A DNA stretch of 64,000 bases from Saccharibacillus endophyticus (lineage in GTDB: Bacteria > Bacillota > Bacilli > Paenibacillales > Paenibacillaceae), in the NCBI RefSeq assembly GCF_013185185.1, contig NZ_JAAZWE010000005.1:434001-498000 (forward strand). The letters run 5' to 3'. Below the pieces are notes generated by a model, which did not search any database, was not told the DNA's origin, and saw only the letters and a list, made by a program, of their open reading frames with translations. Positions within the stretch are counted from its first letter, which is position 1; every line of letters starts with the position of its first letter. The position numbers were made by a program, and so were the translations under genes. Shown piece by piece: positions 7,928 to 16,271 of this stretch.

Positions 7928-9631
7928 GTGCGCAAAAAATTACGTGTAAAATTGAAGCTGGGTACGAAAATAAATTTGATGTTCCTCGTGTTCATGATTT
8001 TGTTCTCTGGAATCGTCGGTCTTTTGGTCCAGCAACAAGTCAGCAAGGGAATCAAAGCGTTCGCGGTCGAAAAGGCAAAAGGCGATTTGGCGTTGGCCTA
8101 CCGCTACATCGACAGCGCCAATCCGGGCGATTGGATCGTAACCGACGGCAAATTGTACAAAGGCGCGACCCTGATGAACGATAACTTCGATCTGGTGGAC
8201 TCCATCGGCGCGGACAGCGGCGGCACGGTCACGGTTTTCCAGGGCGACACGCGAATCGCGACCAACGTTCAGGTAGACGGGAAACGCGCGGTGGGCACGA
8301 AAGTATCCGATACGGTGAAACAAGCGGTTCTGGATCGCGGCGAACTGTATACGGGCGAAGCCAACGTCGCAGGAAATACATATCAATCCGCCTACATGCC
8401 GATTCTCGGCGCAGACGGCCAAGTGATCGGTATTTTTTACGTCGGCGCTCCGCAGAGCATTATCGAGAAGATTTTGTCCGACTTTTTCACCTTGTTCATT
8501 ATCGTGTTGGCAGGCGTCCTGATCGTATCGACGACAGCCGTATTGCTGTTCACGCGCCGGATCAGAAAACGTCTCGGAGCCGTGGCGGCTTCGCTTAAGC
8601 TGGCCGGCGAAGGGGATTTCACGCACCCTGTAGCCGACCATTCCGGCGATGAGTTGACTACGCTCGCGAACAGCTTCAACGATATGACGGACAATCTTCG
8701 CAAGCTGTTCAACGAAGTCGTCGACACTTCGCAGCAGGTGGCCGCTTCCTCCGAAGAGCTGTCTGCAAGCGCGGAACAGAGCAGTTTGGCTACGGAAACG
8801 ATTGCAATGTCCATTCAAGATGTCGCGCAGGGCGCCGAACAATCGTCACACCGTCTGAATGACAGCACGGCCGCTCTGGATGAAGTGGTAACCGGCGTTC
8901 GTTCCATCTCCGACAATGCGACAACTGTGCTGGACGTCAGCAATCAGACCATCCGCAAAGCTTCGGAAGGCGATCGCCTGGTCGACGAGACCGTAGTTCA
9001 GATTCAAGAGATTGACCGCTCCGTTCATGAAAGCGGCAAAGTCATTCAACTGCTGGACGGTCGTTCGAAAGAAATCGAAGAAATCTCGCAATTTATTTCG
9101 TCGATTGCCTCGCAAACCAATCTGCTCGCTTTAAACGCAGCGATTGAAGCAGCCAGAGCCGGCGAACATGGCAGAGGCTTTGCCGTCGTGGCAGACGAAG
9201 TTCGGAAGCTGGCCGAGCAATCCCAACAATCTTCCGCTCAAATCTCGGGACTGATCCATGAGATTCAAAACGATATGGAGCGTTCCAACCAATCGATCGA
9301 GCAAGTCGGCACGGAAGTCCAAGCCGGACTTGAAGCAGTCAGACGTACGCAAACCAACTTCAAAGAAATTCTGGAGCTGATGACTACGCTCACCACCCGG
9401 GTAGATCGGATGTCTTCGGCTACCCAAAACGTATCCTTCCGTGTACAAAATGCCTCCTCTAACCTATCAGGCATTCTGCATATTGCCGGCGATACATCGG
9501 ATCATTCGCAAAACGTGGCTGCCGCCGCCCAGCAGCAGCTCGCTTCGATGGAAGAGGTCTCTTCCTCCTCGACCGCGCTGTCCCATCTGGCGGACAATTT
9601 GCATCGCGTAGTCGGCACTTTCAAGATCTGA
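7928..9631 (+). CDS. Methyl-accepting chemotaxis protein with periplasm-type single Cache sensor
   Basis: Transmembrane chemoreceptor, 567 aa. TM1 is about residues 12-34, then an extracellular single-Cache-type domain (about 35-185) containing VTVFQGDTRIATNV and YMPILGADGQVIGIFYVG, then TM2 (about 188-208), HAMP (about 210-262) and a cytoplasmic signalling coiled coil. The signalling tip SQTNLLALNAAIEAARAGEH and GRGFAVVADEVRKLAEQS are canonical and bind CheA/CheW. GTG at 7928 is chosen because AAGGAG sits ten bases upstream; the frame opens earlier with a TTG lacking a good site. The ligand is not evident. Terminator hairpins and palindromic element A follow. Confidence 0.92.
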   Translation: MRKKLRVKLKLGTKINLMFLVFMILFSGIVGLLVQQQVSKGIKAFAVEKAKGDLALAYRYIDSANPGDWIVTDGKLYKGATLMNDNFDLVDSIGADSGGTVTVFQGDTRIATNVQVDGKRAVGTKVSDTVKQAVLDRGELYTGEANVAGNTYQSAYMPILGADGQVIGIFYVGAPQSIIEKILSDFFTLFIIVLAGVLIVSTTAVLLFTRRIRKRLGAVAASLKLAGEGDFTHPVADHSGDELTTLANSFNDMTDNLRKLFNEVVDTSQQVAASSEELSASAEQSSLATETIAMSIQDVAQGAEQSSHRLNDSTAALDEVVTGVRSISDNATTVLDVSNQTIRKASEGDRLVDETVVQIQEIDRSVHESGKVIQLLDGRSKEIEEISQFISSIASQTNLLALNAAIEAARAGEHGRGFAVVADEVRKLAEQSQQSSAQISGLIHEIQNDMERSNQSIEQVGTEVQAGLEAVRRTQTNFKEILELMTTLTTRVDRMSSATQNVSFRVQNASSNLSGILHIAGDTSDHSQNVAAAAQQQLASMEEVSSSSTALSHLADNLHRVVGTFKI

Positions 9632-9660
9632 TGGTCTTTTTGATGCTCTACCGTGATTTT

Positions 9661-9687
9661 GAACTCCCGTATTGATTCCGGGAGTTC
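9661..9687 (+). repeat. Upstream copy of a duplicated terminator hairpin flanking element A
   Basis: GAACTCCCG...CGGGAGTTC hairpin, 30 bases after the chemoreceptor stop, but with no T tract; it is followed by CTCAGGCTG and then element A. A near-identical hairpin with a T tract lies at 9881-9907. Confidence 0.7.
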
Positions 9688-9693
9688 TCAGGC

Positions 9694-9874
9694 TGTCGAG
9701 AAAGTCGCTTCGACGCAGGAAGCGGGAAGACTCCGAGAGAAATTCGTTCAATCCGCTGTCTCACTTAGAAAATTGGAATGAACTTTAAAATGTAGTTTTC
9801 TAAGTTCAAAGGCGTCTTTCACTGAATTTCTCTCTCCGTCTTCTCGCTTCCAGTTACGTCGAATTTTCTCGACA
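9694..9874 (+). repeat. Palindromic element A (family of seven)
   Basis: 181 bp near-perfect inverted repeat. The ends are TGTCGAGAAA and its inverse TTTCTCGACA. Outer arms: GGAAGCGGGAAGACTCC with GTCTTCTCGCTTCC, and GAGAGAAATTC with GAATTTCTCTC. The central stem CTTAGAAAA (9764-9772) pairs with TTTTCTAAG (9796-9804). Flanking conserved single-strand words are GCTGTCTCA and TTCAAAGGCG. No gene inside. It defines the + orientation used for the other copies, and lies in the chemoreceptor-to-siderophore gap. Confidence 0.85.
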
Positions 9875-9880
9875 CATTGC

Positions 9881-9915
9881 AAACTCCCGGATTAATTCCG
9901 GGAGTTCTTTTATTT
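9881..9915 (+). terminator. Terminator, downstream copy flanking element A
   Basis: AACTCCCGG ATTAATT CCGGGAGTT followed by CTTTTATTTT. It is the functional-looking twin of the hairpin at 9661-9687. Confidence 0.8.
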
Positions 9916-9986
9916 TCTTCTCCTACTTATCTGAATTTTTTTATGAAAATACATACGTATGCAGATAGGGATTTGAAAGGTTTTCG

Positions 9987-10016
9987 TTGACAATGGAATA
10001 CGTTAGTCGATATATT
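9987..10016 (+). promoter_or_regulatory. Sigma-A promoter of the siderophore uptake operon
   Basis: TTGACA (9987-9992), 18-base spacer, TATATT (10011-10016). The Fur box begins ten bases after the -10, covering the start of transcription. Confidence 0.8.
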
Positions 10017-10025
10017 AAATGAAGT

Positions 10026-10040
10026 TGATAATCATTATCA
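10026..10040 (+). promoter_or_regulatory. Fur box
   Basis: TGATAATCATTATCA is a perfect 7-1-7 inverted repeat identical to the Bacillus Fur consensus. Placed just downstream of the -10 box, it should repress the four-gene iron uptake operon when iron is sufficient. Confidence 0.92.
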
Positions 10041-10129
10041 CATCGAATGATATCCGTTTTGTTGCATTTTTATTCATTTCGGATGAAAAGAATGACCAAA
10101 TATGCTCACGATTTAGAGAGGGGAACATC

Positions 10130-11251
10130 ATGAACGCTAAAAGAAAGTTTTCGCTGCTTAGCATTATCTCGTTGATCCTGATCCTTGCACTTGTCGGCTG
10201 CGGCGCGGCAAACACCGCTTCGACCGACACGGCGGCTTCGACCAATTCGGCTGCAACCGAAACGGCACCTGCCGCAGATACGAACACGACGGAAGCTGGA
10301 GATGCTGAAGAACCGGCTGCCGAAGCAGACGCGACCGAATATCCGCTTACGATCAAGACGGCACTGGGTGAAGCCGTTCTGGAGAAAAAGCCGGAGCGTA
10401 TCGTCACGATCCAATGGGGCAACCAGGACGTTGCACTCGCACTGGGCGTAGTGCCGGACGGCTTCTCCGCTGCCAACTTCGGCGTGAGCGAAGAAGACAA
10501 CGGCCTGCTGCCTTGGACGAAAGCGAAACTTGACGAACTGGGCGCAACGACTCCTAACGTCTTCCAAGACACGGACGGCCTGGACTTCGAAGCGATTTCC
10601 GACGCGAACCCGGACGTGATCCTGGCCGCTTACTCGGGCATCACGCAGGAGGACTACGACACCCTGAGCGAAATCGCTCCGGTCGTGGCTTACCCGACGT
10701 CCCCTTGGACAACCAAATGGCGCGAACAAATTCAATTGACTGCCGAAGGCATGGGCATGAAGGCCGAAGGCGAACAATTGATCACCGATACGGAAAACCT
10801 GATCAGCGAGAAGTTCGATGCTTACCCGCAGCTCAAAGACAAAAAGATCGCTTGGGTAAACTTCTCCGCGGACGACCTGTCCAAGCTGCACATCTACACG
10901 CCGGTCGATACCCGCGTATCGTTCCTGGAAGAGATGGGCCTGACTTATCCGGAAAGCATCACTTCGCTGATCACGGACCCGACCAGTTACTCGCTGGAAC
11001 TGAGTGCCGAAAACGCTCAAGCGCTGAACGATGTCGACATCATTGTCGGCTACGGCGACGACGCGCTGTACGAAGCGCTTAAAGCCGATCCGCTGATCGG
11101 CAAAATTCCGGCAATCGAAAGAGGTTCCGTAGCGTTCATCGCGGCGGACACTCCGCTCGTTGCGGCCGGAACGCCGACTCCGCTGTCGATCGCTTACACG
11201 ATCGACGACTACATGACATTGCTCGGCGCTGCTGCCGACAAAGTGCAATAA
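10130..11251 (+). CDS. Iron-siderophore ABC transporter, substrate-binding lipoprotein
   Basis: 373 aa. The signal peptide ends in the lipobox LVGC (Cys24), so it is anchored to the outer face of the membrane. An Ala/Thr/Glu-rich linker (about 25-65) is followed by the class III periplasmic-binding fold: RIVTIQWGNQDVALALGVVP near its start, ISDANPDVILAAYSGITQED and DVDIIVGYGDDALYEALKAD. It belongs to the FecB/FhuD/YfiY group that binds ferric siderophores. GAGAGGGG lies upstream of ATG 10130; the frame opens earlier but through the Fur box. First gene of a Fur-controlled operon with two permeases and an ATPase. The exact siderophore is not evident. Confidence 0.93.
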   Translation: MNAKRKFSLLSIISLILILALVGCGAANTASTDTAASTNSAATETAPAADTNTTEAGDAEEPAAEADATEYPLTIKTALGEAVLEKKPERIVTIQWGNQDVALALGVVPDGFSAANFGVSEEDNGLLPWTKAKLDELGATTPNVFQDTDGLDFEAISDANPDVILAAYSGITQEDYDTLSEIAPVVAYPTSPWTTKWREQIQLTAEGMGMKAEGEQLITDTENLISEKFDAYPQLKDKKIAWVNFSADDLSKLHIYTPVDTRVSFLEEMGLTYPESITSLITDPTSYSLELSAENAQALNDVDIIVGYGDDALYEALKADPLIGKIPAIERGSVAFIAADTPLVAAGTPTPLSIAYTIDDYMTLLGAAADKVQ

Positions 11252-11256
11252 GACCG

Positions 11257-12297
11257 ATGAGCAATGTCACGGTCTCGAACGGTCGACGTCCGAGTCCGCA
11301 CATTCCGAAGCATTTCTATACGGTACTGATCGTAAGCCTGATTTTGCTGGGGACGAGTATACTCGCTTCTCTGGCATTCGGCTCGCGGTCAGTGCCGTTT
11401 CATGATTTGATCAACGGTTTGTTTCGCCCCGAGGTCGATACCTACGAGGCGAACATCATTCGCAAACGGATCTCCCGTACGGTATTCAGCTTGTTCTGCG
11501 GAGCGGCACTCGGCGTATCCGGCTCGCTGATGCAAGCCGTGACCCGCAATCCGATCGCCGATCCGAGCATCCTCGGCGTAAACACGGGAGCCTCGTTGTT
11601 CGTGGTGTGCGGCATGGCCTTTTTCGGTATGACAACGGCAAGTCAATATATCTGGCTGGCAATGCTGGGTGCCGGACTTACCTCGATATTCGTATTCGGC
11701 ATCGGATCGCTCGGGCGCGGCGGCGCGACGCCGATCAAGCTCGTACTGGCCGGAGCGGCGACCAGCGCGGCCCTCTCTTCGCTGGTGACCGCCATCCTGA
11801 TTCCCCGATCGCATGTCATGGACCAGTTCCGGTTCTGGCAGGTCGGCAGCGTAGGCGCGGGAACATGGGGCAGCGTGACGACTTTCATTCCGTTCCTGCT
11901 TGTCGGATTGTTAATCGGTTTCCTGACCTCGCCGGCGCTCAACGCCTTGGCCCTCGGGGACGAAGCCGCCAAAGGGTTGGGCGTGAAGACGGGAACGCTG
12001 CGCCTGATCGCGGCTCTCGCAGGCGTCGTCTTGTGCGGAGCCGCAACCGCGTTGGCCGGGCCGATCGGATTTATCGGCCTGTTGGCCACGCATCTGGTTC
12101 GGCTTCTGGTAGGCGCGGATCTGCGCTTCGTCATTCCGCTGTCGGCCGTGGCCGGCGCAGTCATTCTCACCGTATCGGATATTGCCGGACGATTGATCGG
12201 CAGTCCGGGCGAGCTTGAGGTCGGCGTGGTGACCGCCTTCGTCGGAGCTCCCATTCTTATTATTCTCGCTATGCGGGCAAAGGTGCGTTCCCTATGA
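11257..12297 (+). CDS. Iron-siderophore ABC transporter permease (FecCD family) 1
   Basis: 346 aa integral membrane permease with about nine or ten hydrophobic segments. FecCD signatures: TFGSRSV-like N-terminus with SVPFHDLINGLF, RISRTVFSLFCGAALGVSGS, QAVTRNPIADPSILGVNTGA and the coupling-helix region LGDEAAKGLGVKTGTLR, then GPIGFIGLLATHLVRLLVG. Starts five bases after the binding protein and overlaps the next permease by four bases (ATGA), so the two are translationally coupled and probably form a heterodimeric channel. Confidence 0.93.
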   Translation: MSNVTVSNGRRPSPHIPKHFYTVLIVSLILLGTSILASLAFGSRSVPFHDLINGLFRPEVDTYEANIIRKRISRTVFSLFCGAALGVSGSLMQAVTRNPIADPSILGVNTGASLFVVCGMAFFGMTTASQYIWLAMLGAGLTSIFVFGIGSLGRGGATPIKLVLAGAATSAALSSLVTAILIPRSHVMDQFRFWQVGSVGAGTWGSVTTFIPFLLVGLLIGFLTSPALNALALGDEAAKGLGVKTGTLRLIAALAGVVLCGAATALAGPIGFIGLLATHLVRLLVGADLRFVIPLSAVAGAVILTVSDIAGRLIGSPGELEVGVVTAFVGAPILIILAMRAKVRSL

Positions 12298-13352
12298 CCA
12301 TGACAACTTCTCGTCCCGATAACGTTTCCTCTTCCGTCGCCTTCATTCGTGCAGGACGTCGCCATCGGCAGCGCCGCTGGATGCTGGTCACCGGCACCAT
12401 GGCTTTGCTTGCCGCGGCACTCTGCTGCGCCATGCTCATTCTCGGCAACACGATCTACCCGCTCGATCAGGTGCTGCGCGCTTTATTCGGCGAGCAGATC
12501 AAGGGCGTGTCCTTCGCCGTCAGCACGCTTCGCCTGCCGCGCATGCTGGCCGGATTGTTTGCCGGTTTCGCTTTCGGCATCGCCGGATACACTTTCCAGA
12601 CGCTGCTGCGCAATCCGCTTGCCAATCCCAACGTCATCGGGATCACATCGGGTTCCAGCGCCGCCGCGGTATTCTGTTTGACGGTCCTGCAAGCCGGCAA
12701 CGCGTTTACTTCGGTCGCGGCCGTGGTCGCAGGATTGCTTACCGTTGTCGTGATCTACATCCTGTCCCGCGGCAAAATCTTCTCGATCGGCCGCCTGATT
12801 CTGATCGGGATCGGGATTCAGGCCATGCTCGATGCGGTCATCTCTTACCTGCTGCTGATCAGCTCGGAAAAAGACGTCCCGACCGCCATTCAATGGTTGT
12901 CCGGCAGCCTGAACGGCTCCAAAATGAACGAGCTGCCGCCTCTCGTCCTCATCGTGTTAATCTTCACGCCGATCCTGATGATCCTGGGCAAGCATCTGCA
13001 CGTTTTGGAGCTGGGCGAACAATCGGCTTCCTCGCTCGGAGTCAGCACGGACAAAACCCGGATCGCCCTGATCGTGGCGGCGGTATTCATTGTCGCCATC
13101 GCGACCGCGACCACGGGGCCGATCGCCTTTGTTTCTTTTCTCGCCGGGCCGATCGCCAAGCGGCTGGTCGGAAACGGTTCGTATAACCTGATTCCGGCCG
13201 GTCTGGTCGGCATCAACCTCGTGCTCGCCGCCGACCTGGTGGGACAGTTCGCTTTCGTAACCCGATTTCCCGTAGGGGTCATTACCGGCTTGCTCGGAGC
13301 GCCGTATCTGATCTTTCTGTTGATCCGCATGAACCGGAAAGGAGAATTGTGA
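12294..13352 (+). CDS. Iron-siderophore ABC transporter permease (FecCD family) 2
   Basis: 352 aa, multi-spanning. Motifs parallel the first permease: TLRLPRMLAGLFAGFAFGIA, QTLLRNPLANPNVIGITSGS, the coupling loop LGEQSASSLGVSTDKTRIAL and GPIAFVSFLAGPIAKRLVG. A basic cytoplasmic N-terminus (about 30 residues) is a little longer than usual. Its TGA overlaps the ATG of the ATPase gene by one base. It should pair with the preceding permease to move ferric siderophores across the membrane. Confidence 0.93.
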   Translation: MTMTTSRPDNVSSSVAFIRAGRRHRQRRWMLVTGTMALLAAALCCAMLILGNTIYPLDQVLRALFGEQIKGVSFAVSTLRLPRMLAGLFAGFAFGIAGYTFQTLLRNPLANPNVIGITSGSSAAAVFCLTVLQAGNAFTSVAAVVAGLLTVVVIYILSRGKIFSIGRLILIGIGIQAMLDAVISYLLLISSEKDVPTAIQWLSGSLNGSKMNELPPLVLIVLIFTPILMILGKHLHVLELGEQSASSLGVSTDKTRIALIVAAVFIVAIATATTGPIAFVSFLAGPIAKRLVGNGSYNLIPAGLVGINLVLAADLVGQFAFVTRFPVGVITGLLGAPYLIFLLIRMNRKGEL

Positions 13353-14152
13353 TGAAGCCTAACCATACGTTCACAGCCGAGCAGGTCGTTGCCGGTTACG
13401 AAAATAAAACCGTCATTAACGGCGTGGACCTGACCATTCCGAGCAATCGAATCAGCGTTATCGTCGGCTCCAACGGCTGCGGCAAGTCCACGCTGCTCAA
13501 AGCGCTGGCACGACTGATCAAGCCGACCTCCGGCAGCATCATGCTGGACGGCAAGCCGATATCGCGCTACCCGTCCAAGCAGCTGGCACGAATCGTCGGC
13601 CTCCTGCCGCAGTCCCCGATCGTGCCCGAAGGCATTTCAGTCGCCGATCTGGTCGGACGCGGACGCTTCCCGCACCAATCGCTGCTCGGCGGCTGGTCGA
13701 AAAAGGATTACGAAGCCGTGGCCGAGGCGATGGACATGATGGACATTACCGAATTCGCCAACCATAACATCGACGAGTTGTCCGGCGGCCAGCGCCAACG
13801 CGTTTGGATCGCCATGGCGATCGCCCAGCAGACCGATATCCTGTTCCTAGACGAACCGACGACGTTCCTCGATATCACGTATCAAATCGAGATTCTGGAC
13901 CTGCTGACCGACCTGAACCGCAAGCACGGTACGACGATCGTCATGGTCCTCCATGACATCAACCTGTCCGCGCGCTACGCCGACCACATCTTCGCCCTGC
14001 AAGAAGGCCGCTTGGTCGCCGAAGGCAATCCGACCGAAGTCATCACCAGCGAACGGGTCAAAGACGTATTCGGCCTGGACTGCGCCGTCATCCCCGACCC
14101 GGTCTCCGGCTCTCCGATGATCGTCCCGAAAGGCCGATACCATGCAAGCTAA
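13352..14152 (+). CDS. Iron-siderophore ABC transporter ATP-binding protein
   Basis: 266 aa ATPase that powers the uptake system. Walker A GSNGCGKST (about residue 38), Q-loop LLPQSPIVPEGISV, signature LSGGQRQRVWIAMAIAQ, Walker B DILFLDEPTTFLD, D-loop and switch histidine in MVLHDINLSARYADHI: all intact. ATG 13352 is preferred (AAAGGAG seven bases before); a GTG one codon earlier is possible. Last gene of the operon; convergent with 14441-14917 across palindromic element B and its paired terminators. Confidence 0.94.
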   Translation: MKPNHTFTAEQVVAGYENKTVINGVDLTIPSNRISVIVGSNGCGKSTLLKALARLIKPTSGSIMLDGKPISRYPSKQLARIVGLLPQSPIVPEGISVADLVGRGRFPHQSLLGGWSKKDYEAVAEAMDMMDITEFANHNIDELSGGQRQRVWIAMAIAQQTDILFLDEPTTFLDITYQIEILDLLTDLNRKHGTTIVMVLHDINLSARYADHIFALQEGRLVAEGNPTEVITSERVKDVFGLDCAVIPDPVSGSPMIVPKGRYHAS

Positions 14153-14191
14153 GATCTTGTGACCCTAACTTGATTGCTTACCCAAACCAAA

Positions 14192-14215
14192 AAGGCCGCC
14201 ATTTCCGGCAACCTT
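14192..14215. terminator. Terminator hairpin, left copy flanking element B
   Basis: On the minus strand AAGGTTGCC GGAAAT GGCGGCCTT followed by TTTGG; the stem includes G-T pairs. Near-identical to 14408-14431 on the other side of element B. Confidence 0.6.
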
Positions 14216-14220
14216 CAATA

Positions 14221-14401
14221 GGTCGAGAAAGCCTAGCGTAGCTGGAAGCTAGAAGACGCAGAAAGAAATTCAGTGAAAGACGCCTTTGAACTTGGAAAAC
14301 TTCCATTCAAATTTCGTTCCAGTTTTCCAAGTGGGACAGCGTATTGAACGAATTTCTTTCGCAGTATTCTCGCTTCCCGCACCTACGTAACTTTCTCGAC
14401 A
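14221..14401 (-). repeat. Palindromic element B (family of seven)
   Basis: 181 bp, the same length as element A, in inverted orientation. Ends are TGTCGAGAAA and GGTCGAGAAA (read inwards). The central stem ACTTGGAAAAC (14290-14300) pairs with GTTTTCCAAGT (14332-14342). Both arms carry GAAAGAAATTC where A carries GAGAGAAATTC, a paired change. It separates two convergent genes and is flanked by two copies of one terminator hairpin. Confidence 0.85.
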
Positions 14402-14407
14402 CGTATG

Positions 14408-14434
14408 AAGGCTGCCGTTACCGGCAGCCTTTTT
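14408..14434. terminator. Terminator hairpin, right copy flanking element B
   Basis: AAGGCTGCCG TTAC CGGCAGCCTT followed by TTT on the plus strand; serves the iron operon and lies seven bases from the stop of the minus-strand SRPBCC gene. Confidence 0.8.
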
Positions 14435-14440
14435 CACCCC

Positions 14441-14917
14441 TCACACCCTTGTCTCCACTAGCGTCCGATACTCCCCGAACCACTTTTCCCAATTATCCTT
14501 ACGCGATTCTATCGTTCGTCCGTCCATAAGGGCTTCGATGACATCCAGGCACACATGCCAACCGGCAAGGTCTTTCGGCGTGTGCGAAGTCACCTGGCGC
14601 ATCGTTTCGACCAATACAAGCCGGCTTCCGTAAGCTTTGGGAGACAATTCGAATCGGATCCGATCTTCTCCCCACGTGTATTCCAGCACGGAACGTTCCT
14701 TGAAGCCGACGATTCGCAGTTCTTCAAATGTGCCATCCTGCATATCAAAACGGATGGTTCCGCCCAAATTAAGGTTTTTGACCTGCAATTCGGGGAACCA
14801 TTTCTTCAAATGCTCGTTGTCCGTCAGATACGTCCAGGCTTGCTCGGCGGGGTGTGTCAGGCGACGTTCGAATCGGGCTTTATATCCGTCTCCGCTTGAT
14901 TCGATTACGGCTAGCAT
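14441..14917 (-). CDS. SRPBCC (AHSA1/START-like) family protein
   Basis: 158 aa soluble protein. The opening YKARFERRLTHPAEQAWTYL, the following HLKKWFPEL and the central FKERSVLEYTWGEDRIRFEL are typical of the AHSA1-type helix-grip fold, which has a hydrophobic pocket; family members bind small ligands or act as chaperone activators or stress proteins. No catalytic residues can be named. ATG 14917 is chosen because GAGGAGGAG precedes it; an upstream ATG would put the site inside the gene. No co-transcribed partner is obvious. Confidence 0.8.
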   Translation of the reverse strand: MLAVIESSGDGYKARFERRLTHPAEQAWTYLTDNEHLKKWFPELQVKNLNLGGTIRFDMQDGTFEELRIVGFKERSVLEYTWGEDRIRFELSPKAYGSRLVLVETMRQVTSHTPKDLAGWHVCLDVIEALMDGRTIESRKDNWEKWFGEYRTLVETRV

Positions 14918-15051
14918 CGCGTATCTCCTCCTCGTCATTCATTCTAAGAAATGGAACGGGTTTACAGTTCTATATTACCGAACCCAACGCTTTCCGCCAA
15001 GCTTGCGAGCAAGGATTGATTCCGCTCTAGGTTAAACTTTTTCTCCTTATG

Positions 15052-15096
15052 CAAAAAGGCGAACGGAGGCTTGCTTCCCCCGTCGCCTTTCTTTTG
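15052..15096. terminator. Bidirectional-looking terminator downstream of the alpha/beta hydrolase
   Basis: AAAGGCGAACGGAGG / CCCCCGTCGCCTTT stem with T tracts on both strands (AAAAA at left, TTTCTTTTG at right). It serves the minus-strand hydrolase ending at 15125. Confidence 0.75.
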
Positions 15097-15124
15097 CTTT
15101 TCTTATGATTTTCCTGAATGCCTC

Positions 15125-16120
15125 TTACTGCCCGGCTTCGATCTCTCCCAAAAACGCCCGAAGTTCCTTGGCGATTTCCGGCGAATTTTTATGGTGCAGA
15201 TAATGCCCGCCGTTCATCCCCACCATCTTGCCGTACTCGGCATGCGCAGCCTGCTCTTGATGCAGCTCGGTCCAAGACGCCACCTCGGCATCTTCTTGGT
15301 TCACGAACAAAATCAGCGGCAGCGCGGCGGAGAATTTCGCGTCGGCTTCCCGCGCGGCGCGGAAGTTTTCCGAAATATGGCGCATCTCGTTCATCAGGGT
15401 CGGGTTATTGCCTACGCGATTCGTGATCATGCGAATCTGCCGGCTCATTTCTGCGTCGTAACCGAGTTTTTCATAGGGATCTCCGCCCAACTTGGTCAGC
15501 AGCCTCATCATGCCGGATTCGCGCAAAAAAGTGAACAAGCCTTCCGGCAGTTCCGTATCCATGCCGCCCTGCTTGGGCACGCTCGTATCGATCCCCGCGA
15601 AAGCGATGATCTCGTCCGGGTAACGCTGCGCATACTCGATGCCGTACAGCCCTGCGATCGAATGTCCCATCAGCACGTAACGGTCTACGCCCAATTGCCC
15701 AAGCGCCTCGTGAACTTCTTCGACGATATTCGCCGTTGTGCGTTCTTTGTCGGTCTCGTCGCTTAACCCGTAGCCGAAAGGTTCCACCGCGATCACGCGA
15801 TAATCGGACTCCAGCTCGCGGATCAGCAGCTCGAAATCGCGTGCCGGAACCGCCGTTCCGTAGCCGGGGAGCAGCACGATCGTTTCTTCGCCTTCTCCCC
15901 GGATCAGCACGTTCATCTTCTTGCCGTCCACCGCTACCGTTTGGCCGTACGGCTGGATTTTGCTTGCTTCCGAACGCGTCGCGATTTGATCTACGGCAAA
16001 TACGGCAATGAAGAACAAGGCAATGACTCCGACGATAATGCCCAAGGTCCCCAGTAAGACGCGCGGCCATTTTTTCTTCTTTTTATGAAGGGTGTCGACG
16101 GTATGTTGAATTTTGTCCAT
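15125..16120 (-). CDS. Membrane-anchored alpha/beta hydrolase
   Basis: 331 aa. A lysine-rich cytoplasmic start (KKKKKWPR) and one membrane helix (about residues 20-45) place the catalytic domain outside. The fold shows the oxyanion strand IVLLPGYGT, EPFGYGLSDE, nucleophile elbow GHSIAG and a late GGHYLHH with the catalytic histidine. The substrate is unknown; esterase, lipase or quorum-quenching-like activity are all possible. ATG 16120 has AGGAG at suitable distance. It lies directly downstream of a two-component system and behind a pair of direct repeats at 16214-16235, suggesting that system controls it. Confidence 0.82.
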   Translation of the reverse strand: MDKIQHTVDTLHKKKKKWPRVLLGTLGIIVGVIALFFIAVFAVDQIATRSEASKIQPYGQTVAVDGKKMNVLIRGEGEETIVLLPGYGTAVPARDFELLIRELESDYRVIAVEPFGYGLSDETDKERTTANIVEEVHEALGQLGVDRYVLMGHSIAGLYGIEYAQRYPDEIIAFAGIDTSVPKQGGMDTELPEGLFTFLRESGMMRLLTKLGGDPYEKLGYDAEMSRQIRMITNRVGNNPTLMNEMRHISENFRAAREADAKFSAALPLILFVNQEDAEVASWTELHQEQAAHAEYGKMVGMNGGHYLHHKNSPEIAKELRAFLGEIEAGQ

Positions 16121-16213
16121 GCCGGTCTCTCCTATTCGCAATAAACTTTTCCCGCTAGTCCCACAGCAGGTACGAGTAAGGATAGCAAGCGATCATGGAC
16201 ACCTCGTGACGAC

Positions 16214-16235
16214 AATATGAACGTAATATGAACTT
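16214..16235. promoter_or_regulatory. Tandem 11-bp direct repeat, candidate OmpR-type operator
   Basis: AATATGAACGT followed at once by AATATGAACTT. Two direct half-sites with an 11-base period are the usual layout for OmpR/PhoB-class regulators. Located between the kinase stop and the hydrolase start. No matching copy was found by eye elsewhere in the window. Confidence 0.45.
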
Positions 16236-16271
16236 GAAAAAAAGATCGGCCGGATGCCTATTCCGCCTCCC

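Noticed and set aside
14344..14529. Short frames beginning (L/M)NEFLS...SRF...FLD inside elements A (minus strand) and B (plus strand), apparently conserved
   Set aside because: They are read from the conserved arm of the palindromic element, begin with TTG without a ribosome binding site, and diverge outside the element. Conservation is explained by the repeat itself.
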